A stretch of DNA of 64,000 bases from Streptococcus sp. bf_0095. Lineage in GTDB: Bacteria; Bacillota; Bacilli; Lactobacillales; Streptococcaceae. The notes under the pieces were generated by a model. It searched no databases, had not been told where the DNA came from, and was given only the letters and a program-made list of their open reading frames with translations. The stretch is taken from NCBI RefSeq assembly GCF_004166885.1, contig NZ_RCYU01000002.1, positions 248,001 to 312,000 of the forward strand, written 5' to 3'. Below are positions 34,517-44,740 of this stretch, piece by piece; positions within the stretch are counted from its first letter, which is position 1, and every line of letters begins with the position of its first letter. Both the position numbers and the translations under genes were made by a program.

Positions 34517-35734
34517 ATGGTTAAACGGCTCATTCAAACTTGGAACAAAACCAACCTTATGAAGCGGATTGCAATTGGAATCTTCGTTGGGGCTCTCTTA
34601 GCTCTGCTTCTTCCTCAAGCATCTGCAATTGGTCTATTAGGGGAAATCTTTGTAGGAGGCTTGCGGGCAATTGCTCCTCTTTTAGTCTTCGCACTTGTCG
34701 CTAACGCCCTCTCCCAGCACCAAAAGGGAACCCAAACCAATATGAAATCGGTCATCAGCCTCTATCTTTTGGGAACTTTTGCGGCAGCCCTGGTAGCGGT
34801 CCTGGTTAACTACGTCTTTCCTATTACCATTTCTTTAACGGGAACTAGTGCTGATGGAACTTCTCCCGATGGACTAGGGGAAGTCATCAGCAACCTTCTC
34901 TTAAAAATTGTGGACAATCCCCTCAATGCCCTTATCCAGGCTAATTATATCGGGATTTTATCCTGGGCCGTAGTCTTTGGTGTTGCTATGAGAGAAGCTA
35001 GCGAGCACAGCAAGGATCTCCTGCAAACCCTAGCAGATATTACTTCCAAGATCGTCGAATGGATTATTAACCTAGCTCCATTCGGAATTCTAGGCTTGGT
35101 CTATACAACGATTGCTGGACAAGGCTTTGATGGACTCAAGAGCTATGGGCTCCTCTTACTTCTCTTAGTTGGCACCATGTCCTTCGTTGCTCTCGTCATC
35201 AACCCGATTTTTGTCTACATCATGATTCGCAAAAATCCTTATCCACTAGTCTTTAAATGTCTACGAGTGAGTGGATTAACTGCCTTCTTTACTAGAAGTT
35301 CCGCTGCTAACATCCCTGTCAACATGAAACTTTGTAAGGAACTAGGTCTCAATCCCGATACTTACTCAGTTTCTATCCCTCTGGGATCTACTATTAATAT
35401 GGCCGGAGCTACCGTCACTATTAACACCTTGACCCTAGCTGCTGTCAATACCTTAGGCATTCAGGTCGACTTTGGGACTGCCCTGGTCCTCAGTATCGTT
35501 GCAGCCGTCTCAGCCTGTGGGGCTTCTGGAGTAGCTGGTGGTTCCCTCCTCTTGATTCCTGTCGCCTGCAGCCTCTTTGGTATCGACAATGATATTGCTA
35601 TGCAAGTAGTCAGCGTGGGCTTCATTATTGGTGTCATCCAAGATTCTTGTGAAACAGCTCTCAATTCATCAACAGATGTCCTCTTTACAGCTATTTCTGA
35701 AATGAAAGATTGGCCCAAAGAAAAACGCTATTAA
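34517..35734 (+). CDS. sstT: Serine/threonine:sodium symporter SstT
   Basis: A 405-residue DAACS-family transporter with eight transmembrane helices and two re-entrant loops. Family motifs include [14 protein letters not shown] (serine-rich HP1), [14 protein letters not shown] (TM7) and [23 protein letters not shown] (HP2/TM8 region). AAGGAGG precedes ATG 34517, chosen over an in-frame start at 34457 inside the promoter. It imports serine and threonine with sodium. Repeat copy B begins 7 bp after its stop. Confidence 0.95.
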   Translation: MVKRLIQTWNKTNLMKRIAIGIFVGALLALLLPQASAIGLLGEIFVGGLRAIAPLLVFALVANALSQHQKGTQTNMKSVISLYLLGTFAAALVAVLVNYVFPITISLTGTSADGTSPDGLGEVISNLLLKIVDNPLNALIQANYIGILSWAVVFGVAMREASEHSKDLLQTLADITSKIVEWIINLAPFGILGLVYTTIAGQGFDGLKSYGLLLLLLVGTMSFVALVINPIFVYIMIRKNPYPLVFKCLRVSGLTAFFTRSSAANIPVNMKLCKELGLNPDTYSVSIPLGSTINMAGATVTINTLTLAAVNTLGIQVDFGTALVLSIVAAVSACGASGVAGGSLLLIPVACSLFGIDNDIAMQVVSVGFIIGVIQDSCETALNSSTDVLFTAISEMKDWPKEKRY

Positions 35735-35741
35735 GTCAGAA

Positions 35742-35916
35742 GAGAGTGGGACAGAAATCGGTAATTCGTTAGAATTCGATTTCGTCGTCCCACCTCCGCA
35801 CAGTTGAGTAGGGTTGTAAAAGCTGATGAAATCAGCGTAGTAGAGCCCACTCAACCACTGCGTCTTGCTCGACAATCCAAAAACAATTGTGAGGCTAGGA
35901 CTTTTGTCCCAGCCTC
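35742..35916 (+). repeat. Three-hairpin intergenic repeat, copy B
   Basis: 175 bp, an inverted near-identical copy of 28494-28670. Hairpin I: GTGGGAC/GTCCCAC with inner GAAATCG/CGATTTC and AATTC/GAATT. Hairpin II: GTTGAGTAGGG/CCCACTCAAC with inner GCTGAT/ATCAGC. Hairpin III: GAGGCTAGGAC/GTCCCAGCCTC (35891-35901, 35906-35916), a strong terminator. It fills the gap between convergent sstT and the agcS-like gene, and two of the three stop-codon bases of the latter fall in it. Confidence 0.87.
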
Positions 35917-37255
35917 ATTTCTTTTTCTTAAAATATCGTTTGCTTTCCTTTATAACAATAGGCGATAAGGCTAACAAGGCGATGAGATTCGGCAAGGCCA
36001 TCAGTCCATTCACAATATCAGCAATGATCCAGACCAACTCTAACTGAAGAAAGCCTCCTACTCCCACCATCAGGATAAACAGAAGACGGTAATAGGGAAT
36101 GAGTTTGACACCCGCCAAAAATTCGACACAGCGTTCACCATAATAAGACCAACCCAAAATGGTCGTCGTCGCAAACAAGACCAAACAAAGAGTCAGAATG
36201 ATCCCACCGATGTGGCCAAAGGTCGAGATAAAGACCTGTTGGGTCAAATCACTCCCAACTTGCCCCACTGTTGTCCACTGGCCAGATACTAAAATAGCTA
36301 GACCAGTTAGGCTACAAATAATTATGGTATCGATGAAGGTCCCGGTCATGGAAATCAAACCTTGTTCCACTGGCTCTTCCGTCTTCGCTGCAGCTGCTGC
36401 AATCGGTGCCGATCCCAGTCCTGACTCATTAGAGAACACTCCACGCGCCACCCCTTTTTGAATCGCCTCTTTCACCAAGGCTCCAGAAAAACCACCTATA
36501 GCCGCAGTTCCTGTAAAAGCACCTTGGAAAACTTGAGATAGAACGGTCGGCACTTGGTCCATATTCAAGACAATAATATAAACTGTCGCGAAGATATAGG
36601 CTGCAGCCATAAAAGGAACCACCTTTTCGGAAACCTTGGAAATCCAATGAATTCCCCCAAATATGACAGCCGAAACGATTCCTGCAATGACCAGACTAGC
36701 GACTTGAGGGGAAAGTTGAAAACTAGTCTTCAAAGCGCCCGTAATGGCATTCACCTGGGTCATGGTTCCAATCCCAAAGAGAGCCACCAAGACACCTGCC
36801 AGGGCAAAGAAGATGGCAAGGGGACGCCATTTTTCACCCATCCCATGGAGAATATAGTACATGGGCCCTCCTGAAATATGACCATTGTCATCCTTGGTTC
36901 GGTAGCGAATGGCCAACAAACCTTCTGCATACTTGGTCGCCATCCCAAAGAAGGCTGCCATCCACATCCAAAAGAGGGCACCTGGACCTCCTGTCTGAAT
37001 AGCTGTCGCTACTCCGACAATATTTCCTGTCCCAACTGTCGCTGCCAAGGCTGTTGCCAAGGCTCCGAAGCTAGAGATATCCCCTTCTCCTTGATCTTCT
37101 GTAAAAATGAGCCGAAAAGCTTGGGGTAAACGAAAAACTTGCAACAAGCCCAAGCGGAAGCTCAGATAAATCCCAGTCCCCACCAAGAGGATCAAAAGGG
37201 GAGCTCCCCAGACCACATTATCTACTTGTTTAAAAAACGCCAACCAATTTGTCAT
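35915..37255 (-). CDS. Alanine/glycine:sodium symporter (AgcS family)
   Basis: A 446-residue transporter with about 10-11 transmembrane segments. Family motifs include ALATALAATVGTGNIVGVATAI near residue 66-87, GGPMYYILHGMG, FSNESGLGSAPIAAAAAKTEEPVEQGL and GWSYYGERCVEFL. It takes up alanine or glycine with sodium. A glycine riboswitch and terminator precede it, so glycine is a likely substrate. Its stop codon overlaps the end of repeat copy B, which supplies the 3' end and terminator. Confidence 0.93.
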   Translation of the reverse strand: MTNWLAFFKQVDNVVWGAPLLILLVGTGIYLSFRLGLLQVFRLPQAFRLIFTEDQGEGDISSFGALATALAATVGTGNIVGVATAIQTGGPGALFWMWMAAFFGMATKYAEGLLAIRYRTKDDNGHISGGPMYYILHGMGEKWRPLAIFFALAGVLVALFGIGTMTQVNAITGALKTSFQLSPQVASLVIAGIVSAVIFGGIHWISKVSEKVVPFMAAAYIFATVYIIVLNMDQVPTVLSQVFQGAFTGTAAIGGFSGALVKEAIQKGVARGVFSNESGLGSAPIAAAAAKTEEPVEQGLISMTGTFIDTIIICSLTGLAILVSGQWTTVGQVGSDLTQQVFISTFGHIGGIILTLCLVLFATTTILGWSYYGERCVEFLAGVKLIPYYRLLFILMVGVGGFLQLELVWIIADIVNGLMALPNLIALLALSPIVIKESKRYFKKKK

Positions 37256-37354
37256 CCTTATCTATTTCTCCTTTTATTATTTGTCTAGCTTTAGAAAGGG
37301 ATAGCCATCCACTTCCTCCACATCATCTATCCAATCATCCAAGGAGAAAAAGAA

Positions 37355-37380
37355 AGAGCACATGTCAAAACATGTACTCT
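37355..37380 (-). terminator. Riboswitch-associated terminator
   Basis: Minus strand: arms 37370-37380 and 37355-37365 (AGAGTACATGT with ACATGTGCTCT, one mismatch, loop TTTG), followed by TTCTTTTTCTCC. It lies between the glycine aptamer and the symporter start, in the position of an expression platform. Confidence 0.8.
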
Positions 37381-37418
37381 GGTGCTCCAAATAAAAACCA
37401 AAAAGGCTTCTATCTTTT

Positions 37419-37502
37419 GCTCTGTCCTTTTACCTGAGAGTTTGAGTAGAATGCTCTACCTTGCCCCTTCGGTGCCTTTACGGTCTCTCCAGAGTTCCGT
37501 CC
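37419..37502 (-). ncRNA. Glycine riboswitch aptamer
   Basis: Minus-strand sequence contains the conserved pieces in order: CTGGAGAGACCG, CACCGAAGGGGCAA, a variable hairpin (GTAGAGCATTCTAC), CTCAGGTAAAAGGACAGAG. This is the class signature of glycine riboswitches. Only one aptamer is seen. With the terminator at 37355-37380 it should control the downstream symporter gene. The remaining sequence in 37256-37638 is leader and promoter. Confidence 0.93.
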
Positions 37503-37568
37503 ATTTCACAGTCATAGGAAGGCCCTACTTCTGAAAAACTTCATCCGGTATGATGTTCAATTTGTTCT

Positions 37569-37597
37569 ATTTTAGCATAATTTGAAAAACAGGTCAA
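37569..37597 (-). promoter_or_regulatory. Promoter of the riboswitch-symporter transcript
   Basis: Minus strand: TTGACC (37592-37597), 17-bp spacer, TAAAAT (37569-37574). The start near 37562 leaves about 60 nt before the aptamer and a leader of about 300 nt. Confidence 0.75.
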
Positions 37598-37638
37598 TAT
37601 TTTCAGAAACCATCATGAAATAGCACAACTTAGCCCAA

Positions 37639-39057
37639 CTAATCACTCAAAGAAAAATGGTTGGTCATCAGGTTGCTAGCATCCAACAAGACCTTATCCA
37701 ATAAGCGATCCGTCGCTTCTTGAATCTGATCACTCATTTCCTGATTTTCTCTTTCAAAATCAACGGTTTGTCCTGCTGCCAAGGCTTGATCCACTCGTCC
37801 AATCCGGGCATGGCCAAGGGCCATAGTGCTTTCTTGGTAATCTTCTAAATCTCCAACATGATGACTATAGTGGGCATCTGCCAGACCAGCAATAATCCGA
37901 TTGGTCCAATAGAAGGAATCTGTCGTCACTTTTTCTGTCGTGTTGGCAAAATAATCCGGTGTCGTATCGACCTGGGTAAAGAATGGAACCGCCGTATTGA
38001 AGGGCATAGACCCATAGCAAAGCCATTGAATCCCGGTTGTCTCTTGAGGACGATTTGGCCGCAATTGGAGAATGGCCGTCTGGCTGGTCCGGTTAATGCC
38101 AATGGTACGGAAGGTCCGACGACTATGACTATCCCCTTCTAAACCGTAAGGATCATAGGCTGAATCCTGGTAGTGACTGCTGAGGACATATTTGACATCT
38201 TCAATCGTAATCTTGCGGTAAGGTTTTTGACACCAAGGAAGGAAGAAGGAACGAGGATCTTGCTCCACTTCTGGGGTGAGGAATCGTTGAATATCCCAAG
38301 CACGTGGTGTATTGTAATGACGATCCTTGTCTCGTTGGCTCCCAAAAGCATAACGAGGGTTAAAGGACGAACCGTCAAAATCCAAGGCCAGGTGATGGCG
38401 TTCCACAAAATCTTTCAAGTCTGGGTCACACAAGAATTCTTCTGGGCGATCAAACTCAAAGCGATCACTTCCCAATTGATTGGGATTGGTCACATAGGCA
38501 TCGTCTGGCACACGGCGGGCCATCCAGTGATGACCTCCGATGGTTTCCAACCACCAGATCTCATTGACATCGCTGATAGCCACTCCATTAGACTCATAGG
38601 TTCCGTATTCTTCTAGGAGTTTCCCCAAGCGAAGCACTCCTTCTCGGGCAGTCTGGACATAAGGAAGAACCAAGGTCAGCATGTCTTCCTCCCCAATGCC
38701 ACTTTCCACCAGAGGATCCGCACCCAAGACCCGGCTATTGGTCGTAATGGTTTCTGTTTCACTCATAGCCACATTATAGTGATTGATACCCGCTTCTCCC
38801 CAGATACCATCCTTAGGAATAGCATCTGGAACAGCTGTGTAACGAACAGGGTTATCAGGCAGATCTATCTCAAAAGGAGATAGGACTGAACGATAATGAC
38901 GGGGTTGATCCTCTGGCTGAACAACGATAAATTTCTTAGGGGTAAACACTCCGTTTTGAGAGTCTTCCGTGCGAGCTACAATGGTTGAACCATCATAGCT
39001 AGCACCTTTTCCGACGAGTATGGTAGTGCAAGAATCGGACGAACGATTAGGGGTCAT
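37639..39057 (-). CDS. C69-family dipeptidase (PepD type)
   Basis: A 472-residue N-terminal-nucleophile peptidase. C10 in [14 protein letters not shown] is the predicted nucleophile exposed by removal of a short propeptide; the following [14 protein letters not shown] and [15 protein letters not shown] motifs are typical of the family. It hydrolyses dipeptides in the cytoplasm; no signal peptide. It is transcribed alone in front of the riboswitch unit. Confidence 0.9.
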   Translation of the reverse strand: MTPNRSSDSCTTILVGKGASYDGSTIVARTEDSQNGVFTPKKFIVVQPEDQPRHYRSVLSPFEIDLPDNPVRYTAVPDAIPKDGIWGEAGINHYNVAMSETETITTNSRVLGADPLVESGIGEEDMLTLVLPYVQTAREGVLRLGKLLEEYGTYESNGVAISDVNEIWWLETIGGHHWMARRVPDDAYVTNPNQLGSDRFEFDRPEEFLCDPDLKDFVERHHLALDFDGSSFNPRYAFGSQRDKDRHYNTPRAWDIQRFLTPEVEQDPRSFFLPWCQKPYRKITIEDVKYVLSSHYQDSAYDPYGLEGDSHSRRTFRTIGINRTSQTAILQLRPNRPQETTGIQWLCYGSMPFNTAVPFFTQVDTTPDYFANTTEKVTTDSFYWTNRIIAGLADAHYSHHVGDLEDYQESTMALGHARIGRVDQALAAGQTVDFERENQEMSDQIQEATDRLLDKVLLDASNLMTNHFSLSD

Positions 39058-39103
39058 AAACTTTCCTTCTTTCCGTTTAAACTGACTGTATTATAGCAAA
39101 AAG

Positions 39104-39124
39104 CGTGCCTGATTAAAAGGCACG
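39104..39124 (-). terminator. mutS2 terminator
   Basis: CGTGCCT/AGGCACG (39118-39124, 39104-39110) with a 7-nt loop, followed on the minus strand by CTTTTTGC. Confidence 0.75.
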
Positions 39125-39137
39125 ACTGACTCTTTGC

Positions 39138-41474
39138 TTATTTAAAGGTAACAATTGTTGCTCCGCTTCCTCCTGCATTTTGAGGAGCGTATTCAAAGCT
39201 TTTGACATGCTTATTGCGACGAAGGTACTTGGTGACCCCTTCCCGGATGACCCCTGTTCCAATGCCGTGGATGATATCGACTTGGGCCATATTGTTGAGA
39301 AGAGCTTGGTCGATAAAGCTGTCTAATTCTTCCATGGCTTCCTCATACCGTTTACCACGAAGGTCCAAGCGAGCCCGAGGCCCGTTGACGTTGGAGCGTT
39401 TGACCACGTGAACCTGGCGCTTTTTCGGTTGGGAAGCATCTTTTTCAGCTTTTAGAAGATTAAATTCTTTTTCTTCCAAGGTCATCTTGATTAGTCCCAC
39501 TTGGGCTTCCCAACGACCATCCTTGAGCTGCTTAGTAAGACTTCCTCTTTGCCCATAGCTGATGACCAAGATCTCGTCTCCTACTTTTGGAGCTCGGGCT
39601 TTTTTGGCCTGTTTCAAGACCTTGTTTTTTGATAGGTCGACCGTTTCTGGAGCTAATTTCTTCAACTGAGACTTAGCCTCAATAATTTCATGGGGCTTGA
39701 GTTGTGATTTGGCATGGAGACCTTGTAAGATCTGGTCGCTTTCTGCTAGAGCCAGATCTACAATTTCTTGCGCTTCTTTACGCGCCTTGTTAAGCTCTGT
39801 CTCCCGCTCCCTGGTCAACTCATTATACAATTTCTTGAGGACACGGTTGAATTTTAGATTTTCCTGTTCGACATCTCGGATGGAGTCGAGGCGTTTGCGA
39901 CTTTCTAGGGTCTGAGCTTCCAACTTTTCAATGATGCGGTTGACATCCCGATCCTGATTGGTCAACCCCTGCGCTTGACGAACAATCACTTCTGACAAGC
40001 CTAGACGACGCGCGATTTCAAAGGCATTAGAACGTCCTGGTACCCCCTGCATAAACCGATAGGTCGGACGCAGGCTGTCCGTATCAAATTCCATGCTGGC
40101 ATTTTGAACACCCAGGGTCTCAATCCCATAGGCCTTAAGTTCTGGATAGTGGGTGGTTGCCATGGTCTTGATCCCTCGTAAGCGGAGATCTTCTAGGATG
40201 GCGATCGCCAGTGAAGCCCCTTCCTGAGGATCCGTTCCAGCTCCCAACTCATCCAGCAAGACCAAGGATTCCTCATCGACCTGCTCCAAAATAGAGACAA
40301 TATTGGTCATGTGACTAGAGAAGGTAGACAGGCTCTGCTCGATCGACTGCTCATCCCCGATATCAGAGAAGATTTGCGTGAAGACAGCCACCTTACTCCC
40401 AGCATCTGCTAGGACTGGCAAGCCCGACTGGGCCATTAATTGGGCTAGTCCCAGGGTCTTGAGCATGATGGTCTTCCCACCCGTATTCGGTCCGGTAATC
40501 ACAATCTCTGTGAGGTCTTTGCCAAAGTGGATATCATTGGGAACAGCCTTCTCAATCAAGGGATGGCGCACCTGCAAGAGCTGAATCTCCCCTTGATCTG
40601 ACAAGGTTGGAATAGTCCCTTTTCGGTCCTGTAAAAAGCGATGTTTGGCCCGAACGAGGTCAATATGACCGATCAGCCAAGCATTGTTTCGGATTTCCCC
40701 CGCATGAGGACGAAGGAGGTTTGAAATTTCTTCCAAGATCCGGAGCATCTCGAAGCGTTCATCTGCACGATGGTTCGCAATTTCTTCATTAAGATTGACG
40801 ACCGCCCGAGGTTCGATATAGACGGTATTTCCACTAGCTGAAATATCGTGCACCACACCGGCAATCCGATTGCGGTAGGTGTTTTTGACTGGCAAGACAT
40901 TTCGTCCATTCCGACTCGCTACGACCTGATCAGCCAGCATTTCGGACTTGGTCTTCAACAATTCTTGTAGAATGTCTCGCACTTGGTGTTCATTCTCTTG
41001 AATCCGTCGACGGATTTTGGCCAAGGTTTCACTGGCAAAGTTTTCAATAAATCCTGCCTCATTAATGGCATGGAGACTTCCCTGCAACTGTGGAAGGTCG
41101 ACTAGATTTTCAAATATCCGATCCAGTTTTTCTAAGCGGACATTTTCTAATTCATCATAAAAATTTCGCAATTCATGGGTCACGCGCAGGACTTTCTTCA
41201 CCGCTAACAATTCATCGATATTGAGCGATGTTTCTAGTTCTAAACGCTTGGTCACTGGACGAATTTCTTGGATGGTGGGCACGCTAAAGTGCGGATGCTC
41301 CACAAAGATCTGAGCCATATCTGCCATTTCAAGAAAGGCGGTTTCAATTGCTTCTTTTTTTGCAAGTGGAGATAATTCCTGCAACTCCACTTCACCCTGC
41401 TCCGTTTGCAAATAGGGCTCTACTAAGTTTTTGACTTTTTGAAACTCTAAGGTTTCGAGAATTTTTTGATTCAT
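39138..41474 (-). CDS. mutS2: MutS2 endonuclease/ribosome-rescue ATPase
   Basis: A 778-residue protein. Helical core to about 300, ABC-type ATPase with Walker A GPNTGGKT near 330 and Walker [14 protein letters not shown] near 405, coiled-coil region (about 510-630), then a C-terminal Smr domain ([27 protein letters not shown]). It lacks the MutS mismatch-recognition domain. MutS2 limits recombination and, in Bacillus, splits collided ribosomes. Start ATG 41474 has GGAG 4-5 nt upstream. It is last in zapA-cvpA-mutS2; polX, present in Bacillus, is absent. Confidence 0.95.
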   Translation of the reverse strand: MNQKILETLEFQKVKNLVEPYLQTEQGEVELQELSPLAKKEAIETAFLEMADMAQIFVEHPHFSVPTIQEIRPVTKRLELETSLNIDELLAVKKVLRVTHELRNFYDELENVRLEKLDRIFENLVDLPQLQGSLHAINEAGFIENFASETLAKIRRRIQENEHQVRDILQELLKTKSEMLADQVVASRNGRNVLPVKNTYRNRIAGVVHDISASGNTVYIEPRAVVNLNEEIANHRADERFEMLRILEEISNLLRPHAGEIRNNAWLIGHIDLVRAKHRFLQDRKGTIPTLSDQGEIQLLQVRHPLIEKAVPNDIHFGKDLTEIVITGPNTGGKTIMLKTLGLAQLMAQSGLPVLADAGSKVAVFTQIFSDIGDEQSIEQSLSTFSSHMTNIVSILEQVDEESLVLLDELGAGTDPQEGASLAIAILEDLRLRGIKTMATTHYPELKAYGIETLGVQNASMEFDTDSLRPTYRFMQGVPGRSNAFEIARRLGLSEVIVRQAQGLTNQDRDVNRIIEKLEAQTLESRKRLDSIRDVEQENLKFNRVLKKLYNELTRERETELNKARKEAQEIVDLALAESDQILQGLHAKSQLKPHEIIEAKSQLKKLAPETVDLSKNKVLKQAKKARAPKVGDEILVISYGQRGSLTKQLKDGRWEAQVGLIKMTLEEKEFNLLKAEKDASQPKKRQVHVVKRSNVNGPRARLDLRGKRYEEAMEELDSFIDQALLNNMAQVDIIHGIGTGVIREGVTKYLRRNKHVKSFEYAPQNAGGSGATIVTFK

Positions 41475-41493
41475 GTTTCTCCACAACAGAAAA

Positions 41494-41519
41494 GGAGGCT
41501 GATTTTGGTCTGAGCCTCC
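41494..41519 (-). terminator. Hairpin between cvpA and mutS2
   Basis: GGAGGCT (41494-41500) pairs with AGCCTCC (41513-41519); on the minus strand CTTTTCTG follows. It ends only about 20 nt before the mutS2 start, so it would attenuate mutS2 expression or sit in its leader. Confidence 0.6.
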
Positions 41520-41569
41520 CCTTCCTTTCTATAATATCTCTCATGAACTTTACACATGATGAGAAGCGA

Positions 41570-42124
41570 TTACGCACCTAAGATTTTTACAACCCAAAGT
41601 TGTTTCAAGAGGCCTGCTGTAAGGGGGCTATACTGCACCATAAAACGAATGAGGAAACTTCCATGGAGTCGATCTTGAATGGCTGCCATAGGGATTGTTG
41701 ATAAAATCGTGAATCCCATTTGCAGAACAAAGTAGCTCACCAGGACAGCTAATACACCACTGGCGATCTGAAACGGAAACTCCTCCCATTTTTCAGGCGT
41801 TGGAATCAAGGGAATAAAGAGTCCAATCACTCGACCAATCGCATAGACCAAAACAAACAAGATGAAATAAGCTAAACCAGCGTAAAAAACTTTGTCTAAG
41901 TGAAAGAGTTGGTCTGCACCATAAAAATAGGATTTTGAAGCTTGTGTTGCACTCGAAAATGGAATCCATAGACTAATGGTTTTTGCCAAGGACTGATAGC
42001 CTGAGCCTGCGACCAACATGGCCACAATCATGGTTAAAAAATAATATCCTTGAAGCAAAAATCCTCGTGAATACCCAATATAAAAACTCCAAGCTAGGAT
42101 GAATAAAATCAGGATTGAAAACAT
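41570..42124 (-). CDS. CvpA family membrane protein
   Basis: A 184-residue protein with four hydrophobic segments (FSILILFILAWSFYIGYSRG, YYFLTMIVAMLVAG, FYAGLAYFILFVLVYAIGRVIG, SGVLAVLVSYFVLQMGF). CvpA family proteins are conserved between zapA and mutS2 in Firmicutes; function is not settled (colicin V production in E. coli). ATG 42124 has GGGGAG upstream and 10 bp separate it from the zapA stop. Confidence 0.85.
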   Translation of the reverse strand: MFSILILFILAWSFYIGYSRGFLLQGYYFLTMIVAMLVAGSGYQSLAKTISLWIPFSSATQASKSYFYGADQLFHLDKVFYAGLAYFILFVLVYAIGRVIGLFIPLIPTPEKWEEFPFQIASGVLAVLVSYFVLQMGFTILSTIPMAAIQDRLHGSFLIRFMVQYSPLTAGLLKQLWVVKILGA

Positions 42125-42134
42125 GCAACTCCCC

Positions 42135-42425
42135 TTAATTAGATGATCTACCGACCAGGCCATCTAGGGCCTTGCGACGAAAATCTTCCAATTCTTTTTC
42201 CTTATCGTCAAACTCAATCTCACGACTCAATTGTGTTGATAAACTATTGATTGCTAGTAAAATAGCCAGGGTCTCATCATCAGCAGCTGGCATTTGTTCT
42301 TTAATCGCTTCATATTTTTCCTTCGCGACCCGTTCAACTTCTTCCATGAAGAGATTATCATGATTGGTTGTGAGAGTCAGCGATTTATTACCGAAAGTAA
42401 ATTTGTATCTATTTAAGCTGGACAT
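42135..42425 (-). CDS. zapA: Cell division protein ZapA-like
   Basis: A 96-residue protein: N-terminal beta domain (NRYKFTFGNKSLTLTT) and a C-terminal helix with coiled-coil character (STQLSREIEFDDKEKELEDFRRKAL), as in ZapA, which bundles FtsZ filaments. Gene order zapA-cvpA-(polX)-mutS2 next to rnhC, as in Bacillus, supports the call. Confidence 0.8.
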   Translation of the reverse strand: MSSLNRYKFTFGNKSLTLTTNHDNLFMEEVERVAKEKYEAIKEQMPAADDETLAILLAINSLSTQLSREIEFDDKEKELEDFRRKALDGLVGRSSN

Positions 42426-42579
42426 AAAAAATCACCTCACGATATTATATCAAAATCTAGCCCGCTTGTCAGTAGGAAAATCCCCTTCCCATAGGAAATA
42501 CTGGAGGTACTAGGGCCACGGTTTAACTTTTTTCGACCCAAGCGTGATACAATAGAGAAAGTAGGAAAGGACGTATAAA

Positions 42580-43059
42580 ATGACTATCTATGATTTCACT
42601 GTAATCGCCCAAGATGGGAGCCCCTTCTCCCTAGAAGCTTATCGAGGCCAAGTACTCCTCATCGTCAATACAGCAACAGGTTGTGGCCTGACCCCTCAAT
42701 ACCAGGGATTGCAAGAGCTCTATGAGCGCTACCATGACCAAGGATTTGAAATCCTGGACTTTCCATGCAATCAGTTTATGGGCCAAGCGCCGGGGAGCGC
42801 AGAAGAAATTAATCAATTTTGTAGCCTCCATTATCAAACCAGCTTCCCTCGCTTCGCCAAAATAAAAGTCAATGGGAAAGAAGCCAGCCCCCTCTACCAA
42901 TGGTTAAAAGAACAGGCTAGCGGTCCTTTGGGCTCCCGCATTGAATGGAATTTCGCCAAATTCTTGATTAATCGCCAAGGCCAGGTCGTCCACCGCTTCT
43001 CTTCAAAAACCGATCCTCAAGCAATTGAAGCAAGCCTAAAAGAAGTTCTTTCAGACTAA
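42580..43059 (+). CDS. gpo: Glutathione peroxidase family thiol peroxidase
   Basis: A 159-residue thioredoxin-fold peroxidase. The catalytic residue is Cys (C35 in TATGCGLTP) in place of selenocysteine; Gln in PCNQFMGQ and Trp/Asn in WNFAKFLI complete the site. It reduces hydroperoxides, relevant in hydrogen-peroxide-producing oral streptococci. Promoter: TGATACAAT extended -10 about 30 bp upstream. It is divergent from zapA. Confidence 0.93.
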   Translation: MTIYDFTVIAQDGSPFSLEAYRGQVLLIVNTATGCGLTPQYQGLQELYERYHDQGFEILDFPCNQFMGQAPGSAEEINQFCSLHYQTSFPRFAKIKVNGKEASPLYQWLKEQASGPLGSRIEWNFAKFLINRQGQVVHRFSSKTDPQAIEASLKEVLSD

Positions 43060-43114
43060 ACTCAGCTGGTCTTTTTCTGGCCTTTCATCTAGCTTTTATG
43101 ATACAATAAGGACT

Positions 43115-44005
43115 ATGGAAACAATTACATTGTCCCCTCAAAATGAGGATATCCAAGCATTTGTTGGTCAGTACCAAGACCATCTGGCACCTTCAAAAAA
43201 TCCATATATCCGTTATTTTTTTAAGGCACCTGGTGCAACAATTTCGATTTACACATCAGGAAAAGTTGTCCTACAAGGTAGTCAGGCGACGCGCTATGCA
43301 GAGTTCTTCGGTTACCAACAAGATCCGATAGACCAAGCACAGGCCGGACAAGACTTTCCCTTAATCGGAACAGACGAAGTCGGAAACGGCTCTTACTTTG
43401 GAGGGCTTGCTGTAGTGGCTTCACTGGTCAGCCCGGACCAACATGCCCGCTTAAAAAGTCTAGGAGTTGGGGATTCTAAGACCCTGGATGATCGAAAAAT
43501 TCGAGCTCTCGCACCGATTCTCAAAAAAGAAATCCCACATCAGGCCTTACTGCTGACACCTAAAAAATACAATCAGGTCATCGCCTCTGGCTACAATGCG
43601 GTTTCTGTCAAGGTCGCCCTCCACAATCAGGCTATTTTTTTGCTCTTGCAACAAGGGGCAAAAGCTCAAAAAATTGTGGTCGATGCCTTTACGACCAAGA
43701 AAAACTATGATCGCTATGTTCAGGCAGAAGCGAATCAGGTCCCACAAGTCGTCACCCTAGAAGAGAAGGCCGAAGGAAAATACCTGGCGGTCGCTGTGAG
43801 TTCCATTATTGCTCGTGACCTCTTCCTCCAAAATCTGGAAGATTTGAGTCAAGAACTCGGCTACACCCTTCCTAGTGGGGCTGGTGCGCCCTCAGACAAG
43901 GTAGCTGCTCAACTTTTGAAGGCCTATGGCATTCAAGCCCTTGACTACAGTGCCAAACTTCATTTTAAAAATACAGAAAAAGCAAAAAAATTGATAGAAA
44001 GATAA
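43115..44005 (+). CDS. rnhC: Ribonuclease HIII
   Basis: A 296-residue RNase H type 2 fold enzyme. The N-terminal 85 residues are the TBP-like substrate-binding domain of HIII. The catalytic domain starts FPLIGTDEVGNGSYFGG, carrying D and E, and continues with IVVDAF and SIIARD motifs. It removes RNA from RNA-DNA hybrids. It sits 4 bp before lepB and is co-transcribed with it. Confidence 0.95.
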   Translation: METITLSPQNEDIQAFVGQYQDHLAPSKNPYIRYFFKAPGATISIYTSGKVVLQGSQATRYAEFFGYQQDPIDQAQAGQDFPLIGTDEVGNGSYFGGLAVVASLVSPDQHARLKSLGVGDSKTLDDRKIRALAPILKKEIPHQALLLTPKKYNQVIASGYNAVSVKVALHNQAIFLLLQQGAKAQKIVVDAFTTKKNYDRYVQAEANQVPQVVTLEEKAEGKYLAVAVSSIIARDLFLQNLEDLSQELGYTLPSGAGAPSDKVAAQLLKAYGIQALDYSAKLHFKNTEKAKKLIER

Positions 44006-44008
44006 AAC

Positions 44009-44647
44009 ATGAAACGTTCAAAAAAATCAACTAATCCAGTCCGTTCTTTCCTGAAAGAATGGGCGCTCTTCGGCCTCATTATTGGAGGCATTATTCTCTC
44101 TCGTATTTATCTGTGGACGCCTGTCCGTGTCGATGGCCATTCTATGGATCCGACCTTGGCAGATAGTGAATACCTTCTCGTTATCAATAAACTGCCTATC
44201 GACCGTTTTGATATCGTGGTCGCTAGTGAAACAGAAAATGGAAAAACCAAAGAAATCGTTAAACGGGTCATTGGACTCCCTGGTGAAACCATCGAGTACA
44301 AAAACGATGTCCTCTATATCAACGGCAAAGAAACTGACGAGCCTTACTTGAAAGACTACATTCAAAAATTTAAAGAAGATAAATTGCAATCAACCTATTC
44401 TGGAAAAGGGTTCGAAGAAAATGGAGAGCTCTTCCGCCAAATGGCACAGATAGCCGAGGCTTTCACTGTTGATAAAGATGGAAGTGCGACCTTCACGAAA
44501 AAGCTCTTGGATGATGAGTATCTACTCCTTGGTGATGATCGAATCGTTTCAAAAGATAGCCGCCAGGTGGGGGCTTTCAAGAAGGAACAAATCAAAGGGG
44601 AAGCCGTCCTTCGCCTCTGGCCACTCCTTCCATTCCAGACTTATTAA
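44009..44647 (+). CDS. lepB: Signal peptidase I
   Basis: A 212-residue type I signal peptidase. One N-terminal membrane segment (ALFGLIIGGIILSRIYLW), catalytic Ser in VDGHSMDPTL near residue 45, catalytic Lys in KEIVKRVIGLPGE near residue 87, and the GDDRIVSKDSRQVG box near 178. It cleaves secretory signal peptides, which includes those of the two LPXTG proteins in this window. Confidence 0.95.
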   Translation: MKRSKKSTNPVRSFLKEWALFGLIIGGIILSRIYLWTPVRVDGHSMDPTLADSEYLLVINKLPIDRFDIVVASETENGKTKEIVKRVIGLPGETIEYKNDVLYINGKETDEPYLKDYIQKFKEDKLQSTYSGKGFEENGELFRQMAQIAEAFTVDKDGSATFTKKLLDDEYLLLGDDRIVSKDSRQVGAFKKEQIKGEAVLRLWPLLPFQTY

Positions 44648-44740
44648 CCCATGATGAGGTTGGGACTCTTGTTCCAATCTCTTTCAATATCTTCATGAGA
44701 GATAAGCTCTCTCAGACCATTACTTAAAAGGAAACTCTGC

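Noticed and set aside
37503-37562. Second glycine aptamer upstream of the recognised one
   Set aside because: The 60 nt between the transcription start and the aptamer lack the conserved GGAGAGA and CCGAAGG segments.
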